Assembly (NCBI GenBank): GCA_031362245.1
Contig: JANLSD010000314.1
Coordinates: forward strand, 1 to 64,000
Source of the DNA: JAAURS01 sp031362245
Lineage (GTDB): Bacteria > Cyanobacteriota > Cyanobacteriia > Thermosynechococcales > Thermosynechococcaceae
Reading direction: 5' to 3'
Length of the DNA stretch: 64,000 nucleotides
The position numbers and the translations under genes were made by a program. The notes under the pieces were generated by a model. It did no database searches. It had not been told where the DNA came from and saw only the letters and a list, made by a program, of their open reading frames with translations. Shown piece by piece: positions 1-8,981 of this stretch. Position 1 is the stretch's first letter. Every line of letters starts with the position of its first letter.

Positions 1-1021
1 GGCGATAAGCCGGTTCGCGGTGAGCGCACATAATGCCGCGTCGGGTTCCAATACCCGCATCTAGCATGGCTTGCATTATTTTTAACTGGTCGTACTGTTG
101 AGACAACCGAACGCAGTAACTTTGCCAATTGCTCCTCGCCCATATTGGCTCCGTTGGCAATTTCAATCCTGGGATGTCTGCCAACATGAGATGATACCGC
201 TGCGCGAGAAAACGGCGACGTTCGATAATTTCTGGAAGGCGTTTGAGCTGTTCTCTCCCCACTGCTGCTTGGATATCAGTCATGCGATAGTTGTAGCCCA
301 AGGTCGGATACGACTCAAAGATGACTTGTTTGGAACCATGGCGCACGGTATCCGGTACGCTCATGCTGTGCTGTCGCAAGAGTCGAAATTGCCGATCCCA
401 TTCAGGATTATTGGTCGTAATCATGCCGCCATCGCCTGTTGTAATTACCTTGCGAGGATGAAACGAAAAACAAGCAATGTCCCCACGGGGCTTCCCAATT
501 TTTTCCCATTGCCCGTCCCAAAGAATTTCGCTGCCGATGGCACAGGCTGCGTCTTCAATCACAGGTAAGGAGTGTTGACGCGCAATTTCTACAATAGACT
601 TAAGATCGCAGGGCATCCCCATTTGATGCACAACCAGAATCGCTCGTGTGCGAGGACTAATGGCTGCTTCAATCAGAACCGGATTGATGTTGTAGGTTTG
701 CGGTTCAATATCCACAAAAACAGGAATCGCACCGCAGTAGCGAATACTATTGGCCGTGGCAATATAAGAATGGCTAACGGTAATAACCTCATCATCCGGT
801 TGTACACCCACCGCCAGTAAAGCTAAATGCAGTGCGGTGGTGCAATTGGAAACGGCACAGGCATACTGCCCACCCACATAGGCTGCAAACTCTTGTTCAA
901 AGGCAGCGACTTCTGGCCCCTGTGTCACCCAGCCAGAGAGAATAGCACGTCTAGCTGCTTCTGCTTCTGCTTCTCCTAGCAAGGGTTTGGCGATCGGTAT
1001 ACTCTGCATGACCTTAGACAT
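1..1021 (-). CDS. DegT/DnrJ/EryC1 aminotransferase (3' end outside window)
   Basis: PLP-dependent sugar aminotransferase of the DegT/DnrJ/EryC1/StrS family, which transaminates keto-sugar nucleotides for surface glycans. I translated it from the ATG at 1021 back to base 1 (about 340 residues); the C-terminus lies beyond the left edge. Visible family features are the N-terminal IAKPLLGEAE stretch, the SNCTTALHLAL cofactor-binding segment and FSFHPRKVITTGDGG, which carries the Schiff-base lysine. The start overlaps the end of the epimerase gene by 8 bp, so it is translated from the same minus-strand transcript. The exact sugar substrate cannot be told from sequence alone; perosamine- or bacillosamine-type amino sugars are possible. 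Confidence 0.88.
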   Translation of the reverse strand, partial: MSKVMQSIPIAKPLLGEAEAEAARRAILSGWVTQGPEVAAFEQEFAAYVGGQYACAVSNCTTALHLALLAVGVQPDDEVITVSHSYIATANSIRYCGAIPVFVDIEPQTYNINPVLIEAAISPRTRAILVVHQMGMPCDLKSIVEIARQHSLPVIEDAACAIGSEILWDGQWEKIGKPRGDIACFSFHPRKVITTGDGGMITTNNPEWDRQFRLLRQHSMSVPDTVRHGSKQVIFESYPTLGYNYRMTDIQAAVGREQLKRLPEIIERRRFLAQRYHLMLADIPGLKLPTEPIWARSNWQSYCVRLSQQYDQLKIMQAMLDAGIGTRRGIMCAHREPAYR

Positions 1022-1988
1022 TACTTGTTTCCTTCGCTAGCTTTTGTTCTTTCCACCAACTCACCAGACGGCCCAGTCCCTCTTCTAGAGAAACTTCAGC
1101 TTCAAAGCCCAACAATGCTTTCGCTTTTTCAATATCCGCCAATCGACGCTGTACGGGATTCGTTTTTCGCTCTGGGCCATACTCAGGCTTGAGGTCAGAA
1201 CCCATCACCTTTGCTAGGCTAAGGGCTAAGTCATTCAGACTGGTTTCAACACCACTTGCAACGTTGAAAACTTCATCCGTAATCTCAGCCTTAGCGGCCA
1301 AAATGTTGGCTCTGGCAATGTCTTCGATATAGACAAAGTCCATCGTCTGTTGACCGTCGCCAAAAATTAAGGGCGGTTGCCCCGTAATAATGCGATCCAT
1401 CCACCGAATCAATACCTCCGTATAAACGCCGAAGATATCCATGCGCGGCCCGTAAACGTTGAAGTAACGCAAGGCAACGTAGTCTAGACCATACATGTCG
1501 TAAAAACTGCGAAGTAATCCTTCGTTAAAAACCTTCGCAGCGCCATAAATCGTGCGGTTGTTGTAAGGATGGTGGGACTCGGTTGTGGGAAAGTCCTCAG
1601 CCATCCCATAGATAGACGCCGACGATGCGGCAACAACCTTTTTGACCTTGGCATTGACCGCCGCTTCTAAAACATTGAAGGTGCCATCTGCTAAAACTTC
1701 CAATGCAAGGCGAGGCTCCTCGGCACATTGGGTGATGCGAATGGCTGCTTGATGGAAGACGGTATCTACCCCCTGCATCACATCTGCTAAAAGTTGGCGA
1801 TCGCGAATATCTCCCTCCACCAGAACCAGTGGGCCTTTGGCCTGGGCATGGGCAAGGTTCTCAAGCCGCCCGCGTGTGAAATTGTCTAAAATAATAATCT
1901 CTGAAACACCTTCTTGAATCAGAAGATCGGCGATGTGTGAGCCAACTAAACCTGCTCCACCGGTAATTAAAACACGTTGATTTTGCAT
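1014..1988 (-). CDS. NAD-dependent sugar epimerase/dehydratase (SDR)
   Basis: Extended short-chain dehydrogenase acting on nucleotide sugars, 324 residues from the chosen ATG at 1988. The N-terminus has the Rossmann motif GGAGLVGS after VLIT. The active-site YGAAK (YxxxK) follows an SSASIYG segment, and RYFNVYGPR is typical of UDP-glucose 4-epimerase-like enzymes. The start at 1988 is preferred over the longer frame because AGGAG, overlapping the stop of the preceding gene, precedes it and the Rossmann fold begins at once. It sits 7 bp after the acyltransferase gene in a tightly packed glycan-sugar operon. It could be a 4-epimerase, a dehydratase or a decarboxylase of UDP-sugars. Confidence 0.85.
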   Translation of the reverse strand: MQNQRVLITGGAGLVGSHIADLLIQEGVSEIIILDNFTRGRLENLAHAQAKGPLVLVEGDIRDRQLLADVMQGVDTVFHQAAIRITQCAEEPRLALEVLADGTFNVLEAAVNAKVKKVVAASSASIYGMAEDFPTTESHHPYNNRTIYGAAKVFNEGLLRSFYDMYGLDYVALRYFNVYGPRMDIFGVYTEVLIRWMDRIITGQPPLIFGDGQQTMDFVYIEDIARANILAAKAEITDEVFNVASGVETSLNDLALSLAKVMGSDLKPEYGPERKTNPVQRRLADIEKAKALLGFEAEVSLEEGLGRLVSWWKEQKLAKETSNV

Positions 1989-1995
1989 TTGCGAT

Positions 1996-2691
1996 TCACT
2001 CCTGACCTGATAACTGATATTCATCGCGCCAACGCATGAATTGAGCTGGAACGCCAGCAACAATTGCAAAGGGTGGCACATCCTTGGTGACAACTGCTCC
2101 AGCGCCAATAATGCTTCCTTTCCCGACCGTTACTCCTGGCAAGAGGACGGCATTGGTGCCGATATCTGCACCTGTTTCTACCTTGACGGGTTTGATCTCT
2201 AGATCCGTTTGGATGACGGGGACATCAATCGGTACGCCAATGTGCGTTGACCCCAGCACCTTGGCTCCAGGTCCCCATCCCACATAATCTTCAAGAATCA
2301 GATCGCGGGCATCAAAGTAACTTTGGGGGCCAATCCAAACGTGGTTCCCAATGACGCATCTACCATCAAACCGCCCTTGAATATAGGTTTGCGACCCTAT
2401 AAATACGCCATCGCCCAGTTCAAAGGTTTCCAGGTGCTTAAACCCAACATGACTGCCAATCTGAACCCCATCTCCCACCTGTTTGGCGATCGCATGCCAA
2501 AGTACGCGTCGCATGAGTGCATCAAACTTGCCCTCGCCAATGGCGAAACGAGCATACAGCTCAAGCAAACCCTCACGAGTATACTGGTCGCGCAGATGCT
2601 CAGCCATTTCCGTCTCAAAGTCTGGATCTTTAGTCGAGACTTCTGTGCCGTGAATTGCCTTTACAATTCTGCTGGTTGATAACTCCATCAT
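1996..2691 (-). CDS. Hexapeptide-repeat acyltransferase (sugar O/N-acetyltransferase)
   Basis: Left-handed beta-helix acetyltransferase of the WbbJ/LacA group, 231 residues from ATG 2691. After about 75 helical residues the chain shows hexapeptide repeats with IG at register positions (GVQIGSHVG, GVFIGSQTY, IGNHVWIGP), then GADIGTNAVLLPGVTVG and GAGAVVTKDVPPFAIVAGVPA, the canonical end of the family. The start overlaps the stop of the upstream aminotransferase as ATGA, showing translational coupling. Presumably it acetylates a sugar in the same glycan as its neighbours; the acceptor is unknown. Confidence 0.85.
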   Translation of the reverse strand: MMELSTSRIVKAIHGTEVSTKDPDFETEMAEHLRDQYTREGLLELYARFAIGEGKFDALMRRVLWHAIAKQVGDGVQIGSHVGFKHLETFELGDGVFIGSQTYIQGRFDGRCVIGNHVWIGPQSYFDARDLILEDYVGWGPGAKVLGSTHIGVPIDVPVIQTDLEIKPVKVETGADIGTNAVLLPGVTVGKGSIIGAGAVVTKDVPPFAIVAGVPAQFMRWRDEYQLSGQE

Positions 2692-3785
2692 GAGAGACTC
2701 TCGCATACAGCATTAGCAATAACGTTGATTTGTGCTTCGGAAAGCTCGGGATACATCGGTAGCGAGAGCACCTCAGCCGCCACCAGCTCAGATTCAGGAA
2801 AATCGCCCTCATGGTGCCCTAAGTCCGCAAAAGCCTTCTGCAAATGCACCGGAATAGGATAATGGATGCCAGTCTGAATGCCCTGCTCATTCAGCTTCTG
2901 CTGTAAAGCCTCTCGCTGGGGAACTCGCAGGACATACACATGGTAAACATGATGACCATAAGGCATTGCGACTGGCGTTTTGAGTCCCGAATCAGCAAGA
3001 AGTGCATCATACTGAGCAGCATGGGTTCTGCGTGCGTCTGTCCATCGATCTAAATAGCGCAATTTCACTCGCAAAATAGCGCCCTGGATCCCATCCATGC
3101 GGTAGTTATATCCCTTCATGACATGGTTATACCGACCATCTTGGCCCCAGTCTCGTAGCATGCGCATTTTCCGGGCATATTCAGGATTATTGGTGACGGC
3201 CATACCGCCTTCGCCGTAAGCACCTAGGTTTTTGCCGGGGTAAAAACTAAAGCAGCCAATATCGCCAAGGCTACCCACTCGACGGCCTTTGTATTCTGAC
3301 CGATGGGCTTGAGCTGCATCTTCGATTACCTTCAACCCATGACGGTGTGCAATCTCCATGATTGGATCCATATCTGCGGGCTGACCGTACAAATGGACTG
3401 GCATAATAGCCTTTGTCTTTGCAGTAATGGCTTTTTCAATCTGATTCACATCCATGGTGTAGGATACGGGATCGATATCGACGAATACTGGCGTTGCTCC
3501 TGTATAGGCGATCGCCGAGACGGTTGCCACAAAGGTAAACGGAACCGTGATGACTTCATCTCCAGCCCCAATTCCAGCCGCAAGCAAGGCTAGATGAAGC
3601 GCGCTCGTTCCAGTATTTAAGGCAACGCCGTGCTCTGCACTACAGTAAGCAGCAAACTCTTGCTCTAAAGCTAAAACCTCGTCTCCTAAGATGAATTGAG
3701 TGCTGTCTAAGACATTAAGAACTGCCGTATTAATTTCGTCTTTAATACTGTTGTACTGAGACTTTAAATCGACAAACGGAATCAT
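2688..3785 (-). CDS. DegT-family aminotransferase, WbpE/WlbC-like
   Basis: PLP aminotransferase, 365 residues, starting at ATG 3785 (MIPFVDLKSQY). That start overlaps the dehydrogenase stop as ATGA, so the longer upstream frame is not used. Seen: LNTGTSALHLALLA in the PLP site and CFSFYPGKNLGAYGEGG with the catalytic lysine. Known family: enzymes with this PFVDLKxQY start include WbpE/WlbC, which aminate UDP-2-acetamido-3-keto-glucuronic acid. The adjacent Gfo/Idh/MocA dehydrogenase and hexapeptide N-acetyltransferase are the other two steps of that pathway, so a diacetamido-uronic-acid route is the inference. The UDP-GlcNAc 6-dehydrogenase (WbpA) is not in the window. Confidence 0.87.
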   Translation of the reverse strand: MIPFVDLKSQYNSIKDEINTAVLNVLDSTQFILGDEVLALEQEFAAYCSAEHGVALNTGTSALHLALLAAGIGAGDEVITVPFTFVATVSAIAYTGATPVFVDIDPVSYTMDVNQIEKAITAKTKAIMPVHLYGQPADMDPIMEIAHRHGLKVIEDAAQAHRSEYKGRRVGSLGDIGCFSFYPGKNLGAYGEGGMAVTNNPEYARKMRMLRDWGQDGRYNHVMKGYNYRMDGIQGAILRVKLRYLDRWTDARRTHAAQYDALLADSGLKTPVAMPYGHHVYHVYVLRVPQREALQQKLNEQGIQTGIHYPIPVHLQKAFADLGHHEGDFPESELVAAEVLSLPMYPELSEAQINVIANAVCESLS

Positions 3786-4819
3786 GCTGCTACCTCCACC
3801 GCATCTAATTGAACCAACTGTCCTCGCTGCTTCATCGACTGAGTTGCAGCCTCTAAAATTCTGACCACCCGCAATCCTGACGCACCATCGGTAATGGGGC
3901 GATCGCCATGCTGAATACACCGGATAAAATGCAACGCCTCAGTTCTCAGGGCCTCAGTTACCTCTAAATGGGGTGCCCACATGTCTCCAGCCCGATACCC
4001 AATGAGCCTTTGATAGGTATTTTCAGCGGAATCGTTCACAGTAATACCCTTGTCATAGACCTTTACCTTTTCGCTCGGGTCTAGGTCGTCAAAAACAATC
4101 ATTTTTTGACTACCCCCAATGAGTGTGCGCCGAACTTTCACGGGGGCTAGCCAGTTGACATGGAGGTGAGCGATCAAGTTATTTTCAAAAAATAAAGTGA
4201 GGTAGGCAATATTTTCAGGGCCACCCATAATGTGACTGATGCCTGTGGCAGAAACAGCATAGGGTTTCGATGGCAAGACATAGTCCATGATGGACAGATC
4301 GTGAACCGCTAGGTCCCAGAGGACATTGACATCATGTTGAAATAAACCAAGATTGACTCGTACAGAATCGTAGTAGTAAATATTGCCCAGCCGATTGTTA
4401 AATACGAGTTCCTGCATTTTACGAACCGCACCCGTGTAAACAAAGGTGTGGTCTACCATCAAAACCAAGTTACGACGCTCTGCCTCGTCAATGAGGCGCA
4501 GGGATTGTTCTGTTGTTGCTGTCATGGGCTTTTCGACCATTACATGTTTGCCTGCCTTTAATGCTGCCAAGGCCAGATCGTAGTGGGTAGAAACTGGAGT
4601 GGCGATCGCCACTGCATCAATGTCTGGGTCATTGAAAATATCCTGACAGTCCGTTGTAATCTGAATCGTTGGATAACGAGACTGCATTTTGGTTAGGAGT
4701 TCTAACTTAAAATCACTAATCGTCTTGACTCTTGCACCAGGTATCTCCGAAAAATTTCGCACTAGGTTAGGTCCCCAGTAACCGCAGCCAATTACACCAA
4801 TATTTATAACGCTTTTCAT
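3782..4819 (-). CDS. Gfo/Idh/MocA oxidoreductase, WbpB/WlbA-like
   Basis: NAD(P)-dependent sugar dehydrogenase, 345 residues. The N-terminal Rossmann motif is GVIGCGYWGPNLVRNF. The family signature lysine is in HVMVEKPMT near residue 95, and the C-terminal alpha/beta substrate domain includes WDLAVHDLSIMDY. The enzyme would oxidise the C3 hydroxyl of a UDP-N-acetyl-glucuronic acid to the 3-keto form used by the overlapping aminotransferase gene. A 64-bp gap separates it from the acetyltransferase gene upstream. The assignment to WbpB rather than another Gfo/Idh/MocA sugar dehydrogenase rests mainly on its two neighbours. Confidence 0.86.
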   Translation of the reverse strand: MKSVINIGVIGCGYWGPNLVRNFSEIPGARVKTISDFKLELLTKMQSRYPTIQITTDCQDIFNDPDIDAVAIATPVSTHYDLALAALKAGKHVMVEKPMTATTEQSLRLIDEAERRNLVLMVDHTFVYTGAVRKMQELVFNNRLGNIYYYDSVRVNLGLFQHDVNVLWDLAVHDLSIMDYVLPSKPYAVSATGISHIMGGPENIAYLTLFFENNLIAHLHVNWLAPVKVRRTLIGGSQKMIVFDDLDPSEKVKVYDKGITVNDSAENTYQRLIGYRAGDMWAPHLEVTEALRTEALHFIRCIQHGDRPITDGASGLRVVRILEAATQSMKQRGQLVQLDAVEVAA

Positions 4820-4883
4820 ATTTTTTATAAGAGTTCATTGAAAATGAAATGACATTGAAGATCGAGAAAGAATGAATAGAGGT

Positions 4884-5357
4884 TCATTGACGGACATCCC
4901 CCACGACTCGAGCTGGTACCCCTGCAACAATGGCGTAATCTGGTACATCTTTGGTCACAACCGCGCCTGCCCCTACTAAGGCTTTTTCACCAATTGTTAA
5001 CCCAGGTAAGACCGTAGCGTTACTTCCAATGGATGCAGAGCGCTTTACCAAAGTTTTGACCACCGCCCAATCGTCTTCTGTTTGTAAAGTCCCATCTTCA
5101 TTTGTGGCGTTTGGATAAACATCGTTGGTAAACATAACGCCATGACCAATAAATACTTCATCTTCAATCACAACACCCTCGCAAAGAAAGCTATGGGATG
5201 AGACTTTGCACCGACAACCAACTGTGACATTTTTTTGGATTTCCACAAAACTGCCAATCTTCGTCTCATCTCCAATCTGGCACCCATAAAGATTGACAAG
5301 CTGAGGGTGAAATATTTTGACATTGTTGCCAAGTAATACATCGTTATTAATGGTCAT
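4884..5357 (-). CDS. Hexapeptide N-acetyltransferase, WbpD-like
   Basis: Left-handed beta-helix acetyltransferase of 157 residues. Nearly the whole chain is hexapeptide repeats (GCQIGDETKIGSFVEIQKNV, then VFIGHGVMFTNDVYP), closing with GAGAVVTKDVPDYAIVAGVPARV. The MFTND(V/R)YP segment is common in WbpD/WlbB and FdtC-type enzymes that N-acetylate amino sugars on UDP or dTDP. I chose ATG 5357, 4 bp after the ABC ATPase stop with AAAGG upstream; a GTG at 5375 would add six residues. With the neighbouring dehydrogenase and aminotransferase it completes a plausible 3-acetamido step. Confidence 0.83.
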   Translation of the reverse strand: MTINNDVLLGNNVKIFHPQLVNLYGCQIGDETKIGSFVEIQKNVTVGCRCKVSSHSFLCEGVVIEDEVFIGHGVMFTNDVYPNATNEDGTLQTEDDWAVVKTLVKRSASIGSNATVLPGLTIGEKALVGAGAVVTKDVPDYAIVAGVPARVVGDVRQ

Positions 5358-5361
5358 CGTT

Positions 5362-6678
5362 TTATGGCCTTTCACTCATTGCAACAGAGAACGAAGCTTC
5401 ATCCTTTTTTTGACAAATCCAAACGGCATCTTCCAAGTACGTACATTCGTTTGAGTGCCATTCGTACTCTGCACGTTCATGACCATGCATGCTTACTTCA
5501 AATGGACATATTTCCGTAAGATTTTCCAATAAAGTACTACTACGACGATCCGAGAACCATGTCGTTAGATTATAAGCCCCCATATATAATCTGAGTTTCG
5601 GGATTTCACAATGGAGAATGAATGTTCCAGACTCTCTGCAATAAGGTGCTTGAGGGTCAAAAGACCAGAAAATACAAATGGGCTGTTGTAAATGATTGAC
5701 GATTTGAAAAGAAAAGCGCAGACCATCAACGGGTTGGGTAATGCATAATGCAAATTCAACCGTAATGGGTTGTCCCCAGCAGTGGATGCCTGCCCCCTCA
5801 GAGGTATGCACTTTGGCCCAAGAGAGATAATTTCCTGTTTTTGTTAAGGGAGCTTTGTAATGCCCAGGTTGCTCAGTACTTACTTGTTGGCTTGTAAGAT
5901 ATAGCCCCACTGCTTTGTCAGTATGACCATCAAACTGAATATCGCCTTTAGATAAAAGAATGCAACGCTTGGTTAGCTGGGAGATCGCCTGCATACTATG
6001 GCTCACGAACAAGACCGTCCGCCCTTCCTTCGTTGCGACATCACCCATTTTTCCCAAACATTTCTTTTGAAAGGCAGAATCCCCTACTGCTAATACCTCA
6101 TCGACAATCAAAATTTCAGGCTCTAAATGGGCCGCAACAGAAAATGCAAGCCGAACATACATTCCAGAAGAATATCGTTTGACGGGTGTATCTAAAAATT
6201 GCTCTACTTCTGCAAAGGCAACGATTTCATCAAATTTCTGTTTGATTTCAACGCGCCCCATCCCTAAAATGGCACCATTCAGAAAAATGTTTTCTCGCCC
6301 TGTCAGTTCTGGGTGAAAACCAGTCCCGACTTCTAAAAGACTGGCAACCCGGCCTTTAATTGCAATGTTCCCCTTGGTAGGCTCCGTAATTCGGCTTAAT
6401 AGTTTTAGGAGCGTCGATTTACCCGCACCATTACGGCCAATAATCCCAACGGCTTCCCCTTGGTTGACCTCAAAGGTAATTCCTTTTAATGCCCAAAACT
6501 CTTCCCTGGTTGGATCCGGTTCTCTAGACGCTGCAGATTTTACAAAATGATTCACAAAAGACTTTGTCCCTGATGCAATGACATCTCGCAAAGCTTTATA
6601 GCGATAGGTTCTCTCTTGCTGATGGCTGAGGATATACTTTTTACTTAAGTTATCAACCCTAATAATCGGATCGGACAT
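5362..6678 (-). CDS. wzt: Polysaccharide ABC exporter ATPase with Wzt C-terminal domain
   Basis: ATP-binding subunit of an O-antigen/teichoic-acid-type exporter, 438 residues. Residues about 1-265 form the nucleotide-binding domain: Walker A GRNGAGKST, signature YSSGMYVRLAFS, Walker B ILIVDEVLAVGD and switch histidine in VLFVSHSM. Residues about 285-430 form a beta-rich Wzt_C-like extension (around FSFQIVNHLQQPICIF), which in Wzt proteins reads the capped end of the glycan and sets export specificity. The partner permease is upstream on the same strand after a 200-bp AT-rich spacer that may hold a promoter. It acts at the cytoplasmic face of the plasma membrane. Confidence 0.92.
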   Translation of the reverse strand: MSDPIIRVDNLSKKYILSHQQERTYRYKALRDVIASGTKSFVNHFVKSAASREPDPTREEFWALKGITFEVNQGEAVGIIGRNGAGKSTLLKLLSRITEPTKGNIAIKGRVASLLEVGTGFHPELTGRENIFLNGAILGMGRVEIKQKFDEIVAFAEVEQFLDTPVKRYSSGMYVRLAFSVAAHLEPEILIVDEVLAVGDSAFQKKCLGKMGDVATKEGRTVLFVSHSMQAISQLTKRCILLSKGDIQFDGHTDKAVGLYLTSQQVSTEQPGHYKAPLTKTGNYLSWAKVHTSEGAGIHCWGQPITVEFALCITQPVDGLRFSFQIVNHLQQPICIFWSFDPQAPYCRESGTFILHCEIPKLRLYMGAYNLTTWFSDRRSSTLLENLTEICPFEVSMHGHERAEYEWHSNECTYLEDAVWICQKKDEASFSVAMSERP

Positions 6679-6878
6679 TGGTTTTCAACCTGGCTCAATA
6701 ATTTTAGGGTTTAAGCCCTATACTACTTATTCTAAAAATACTAAGATAGAAATTTTTAAGTTACCTTGCTTCAAGATATCAATATGTATATCATTACTAA
6801 CTCATCTAATGCCGATCTGTCCATAATTTACCTATTAATGATTGAAAGTGCCTAAATCAGCTTGTATGGCTCGGATAA

Positions 6879-7703
6879 TCAAATGACATCCGCAAAAGTT
6901 TGCTCCATTTTGCGAAAGTACCATATCCCACTAATCAACAAAAATACAACAAGAGTAACTGAGAGCAAAAATCCAGGCCAGTAAATATTAAAGCTACTCC
7001 CTAAAATTGCCCAACGAAATCCATCAATTACACCCACCATTGGATTTAAGGAATAGATCAATCGCCATTGATCGGGTACAATACTGCTGCTAAAGCCTAC
7101 AGGTGATATATATAAGCCAAATTGAACAATAAAAGGGACAATGTAGCGAAAATCTCGATATTCTACATTTAATGCCGACAGCCATAAACCTGCTCCAATG
7201 GCTGCAGCAAAGGCAATTAAAATAAACAAGGGTAACGTTAAAATACGCCAGCCTGGCACAAAGTCATACCACGCCATCAAGCCCAACAAAATAATGCCGG
7301 AAATCATGAAATCGACAAAGCTCACTATGACCGCACTTGTTGGAACAATTAGACGAGGAAAATAAACTTTAGAAATGAGGTTAGAGTTTGAAATAAGACT
7401 ATTACTACATTCACTTAACGAATTTGAAAAAAACTGCCAGGGCAACATCGCTGCAAATACTAAAATGGGATATGGAACACCTTCAGAGGGCAATTTTGCT
7501 AATTTTCCAAAAACCACTGAAAATATAATCATAGATAAAAAAGGCCGAATCAGAGCCCAAGCAATCCCAACGGCTGTTTGCTTATATCGCACTAAAATAT
7601 CGCGCCAAGCGAGAAAATAAAATAATTCTCGATAATTCCACAGATCTCGCCAATATTGCTGTTCGGTTCGTCCCGCTTGAATCAAAATTCCTTCAGTTTT
7701 CAT
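6879..7703 (-). CDS. wzm: Polysaccharide ABC exporter permease (ABC-2 type)
   Basis: Integral membrane subunit of the Wzm/Wzt exporter, 274 residues. It has an N-terminal amphipathic stretch (YWRDLWNYRELFYFLAWRD) and about six hydrophobic segments, including LSMIIFSVVFGKL, ILVFAAMLPWQFF and VTLVVFLLISGIWYF. The YKQTAVGIAWALIRP segment after the first helix is characteristic of Wzm/TagG/KpsM-type permeases. It pairs with the ATPase gene 200 bp downstream. The exporter would flip a lipid-linked glycan made with the sugars from the adjoining genes. The start is the ATG inside the short AT-rich gap after the oxidase gene. Confidence 0.92.
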   Translation of the reverse strand: MKTEGILIQAGRTEQQYWRDLWNYRELFYFLAWRDILVRYKQTAVGIAWALIRPFLSMIIFSVVFGKLAKLPSEGVPYPILVFAAMLPWQFFSNSLSECSNSLISNSNLISKVYFPRLIVPTSAVIVSFVDFMISGIILLGLMAWYDFVPGWRILTLPLFILIAFAAAIGAGLWLSALNVEYRDFRYIVPFIVQFGLYISPVGFSSSIVPDQWRLIYSLNPMVGVIDGFRWAILGSSFNIYWPGFLLSVTLVVFLLISGIWYFRKMEQTFADVI

Positions 7704-7781
7704 TCACCATTCACCTTGAATCTATTTTTTATAATTTAATTGAGAATCGATGAATTGATTTGAGTTTTTAACTCATAAGAT

Positions 7782-8972
7782 TTAGATTGTCTGGATAGCC
7801 TCCAAAGCGATCGCTTTGCCAATCTCCAGCGAAGCAGTTGCAGCAGGAGAAGGAGCATTACACACATGGACAGAACGTCGATCTTTCACAATTAAGAAGT
7901 CATCGACTAAGCTACCGTCATTCATTAAAGCTTGGGCACGAACACCTGCATGGGCAGGAATTAGATCGTCTGCCTCAACTTCAGGAATAAGACGCTGTAA
8001 GCTGTGGACAAATGCAGTTTTACTCCAAGATCGAATCATTTCTCGTAACCCTTCATCGGCATGTTTGATAGCTAATTTCCAGAGACCAGGATAAGTCATC
8101 ACTTCAGCAAAATCACGAAAATCAAAATCTGTTTTGTTGTAACCCTCACGCTTAAAACTAAGAACCGCATTAGGCCCTGCATGAACATGACCGTCAATCA
8201 TGCGAGTAAAATGAACACCTAGAAATGGAAAATTAGGGTTTGGAACTGGATAAATTAAATGTTTAACCAAATGCCGTTTTTCAGGCTTCAGTTCGTAATA
8301 CTCTCCTCTAAAGGGAATAATTTTTGCTAAGGGTTTAACATGTCCTAATTTTGCGATGCGATCGCTATGTAGACCAGCACAGTTTATAACTACCTGTGTT
8401 TCAAACGCTCCATTACTTGTTTCAATTACCTGAACATTATCTTTTTTAATGATGTGCTCAACTTTGGTATTGAGATAAAGTTCACCCCCGCGAAGCCTGA
8501 TTAAATCAATATACTTCTTGCAGACTTGTTTATAATCAACAATACCGGTTAAAGGAACGTGAATACCAGCTAGACAACGAACATGGGGCTCAATTGTATT
8601 AACTTGATGCGAGGTAAGCTTAGTAATATTTATGCCATTTTCTAAACCTCGCATATATAGATTTTCTAGTAAAATCAAATCTTCAGGGTCAATAGCAACA
8701 ATTAATTTGCCGCAAATTTCATGTTTTATTTCATGATCTTGGCAGAATTTCACCAAAGCATCTCGACCATTCCGACAAAGCTTTGCCTTCAAGCTCTTTG
8801 GTTTATAATAAATGCCAGAATGAATAACACCACTATTATTACCTGTTTGATGATGTGCCCAGAAATTTTCTTTTTCAAGTACTGCTACAAGAGAGTCTGG
8901 ATAGTCATCGCACAAGCTTAAAGCAGTTGACAAACCAACAATACCGCCTCCAATAATCACAAACTTATACAT
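7782..8972 (-). CDS. lhgO: FAD-dependent L-2-hydroxyglutarate oxidase-like protein
   Basis: FAD oxidoreductase of the DAO family, 396 residues, closely resembling L-2-hydroxyglutarate oxidase/dehydrogenase. Seen: dinucleotide-binding IIGGGIVGLSTALSL at the N-terminus; HHQTGNNSGVIHSGIYY, a hallmark of the LhgO group; GLHSDRIA in the FAD domain; and PAHAGVRAQALM near the C-terminus. The known reaction is L-2-hydroxyglutarate to 2-oxoglutarate, with electrons passed to quinones or oxygen. It lies between glycan genes, 10 bp from the sugar transferase, and LhgO-like genes do occur inside polysaccharide clusters. A role in glycan-precursor or C4/C5 acid metabolism is possible but not shown. Confidence 0.85.
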   Translation of the reverse strand: MYKFVIIGGGIVGLSTALSLCDDYPDSLVAVLEKENFWAHHQTGNNSGVIHSGIYYKPKSLKAKLCRNGRDALVKFCQDHEIKHEICGKLIVAIDPEDLILLENLYMRGLENGINITKLTSHQVNTIEPHVRCLAGIHVPLTGIVDYKQVCKKYIDLIRLRGGELYLNTKVEHIIKKDNVQVIETSNGAFETQVVINCAGLHSDRIAKLGHVKPLAKIIPFRGEYYELKPEKRHLVKHLIYPVPNPNFPFLGVHFTRMIDGHVHAGPNAVLSFKREGYNKTDFDFRDFAEVMTYPGLWKLAIKHADEGLREMIRSWSKTAFVHSLQRLIPEVEADDLIPAHAGVRAQALMNDGSLVDDFLIVKDRRSVHVCNAPSPAATASLEIGKAIALEAIQTI

Positions 8973-8981
8973 AGTTTTAAG

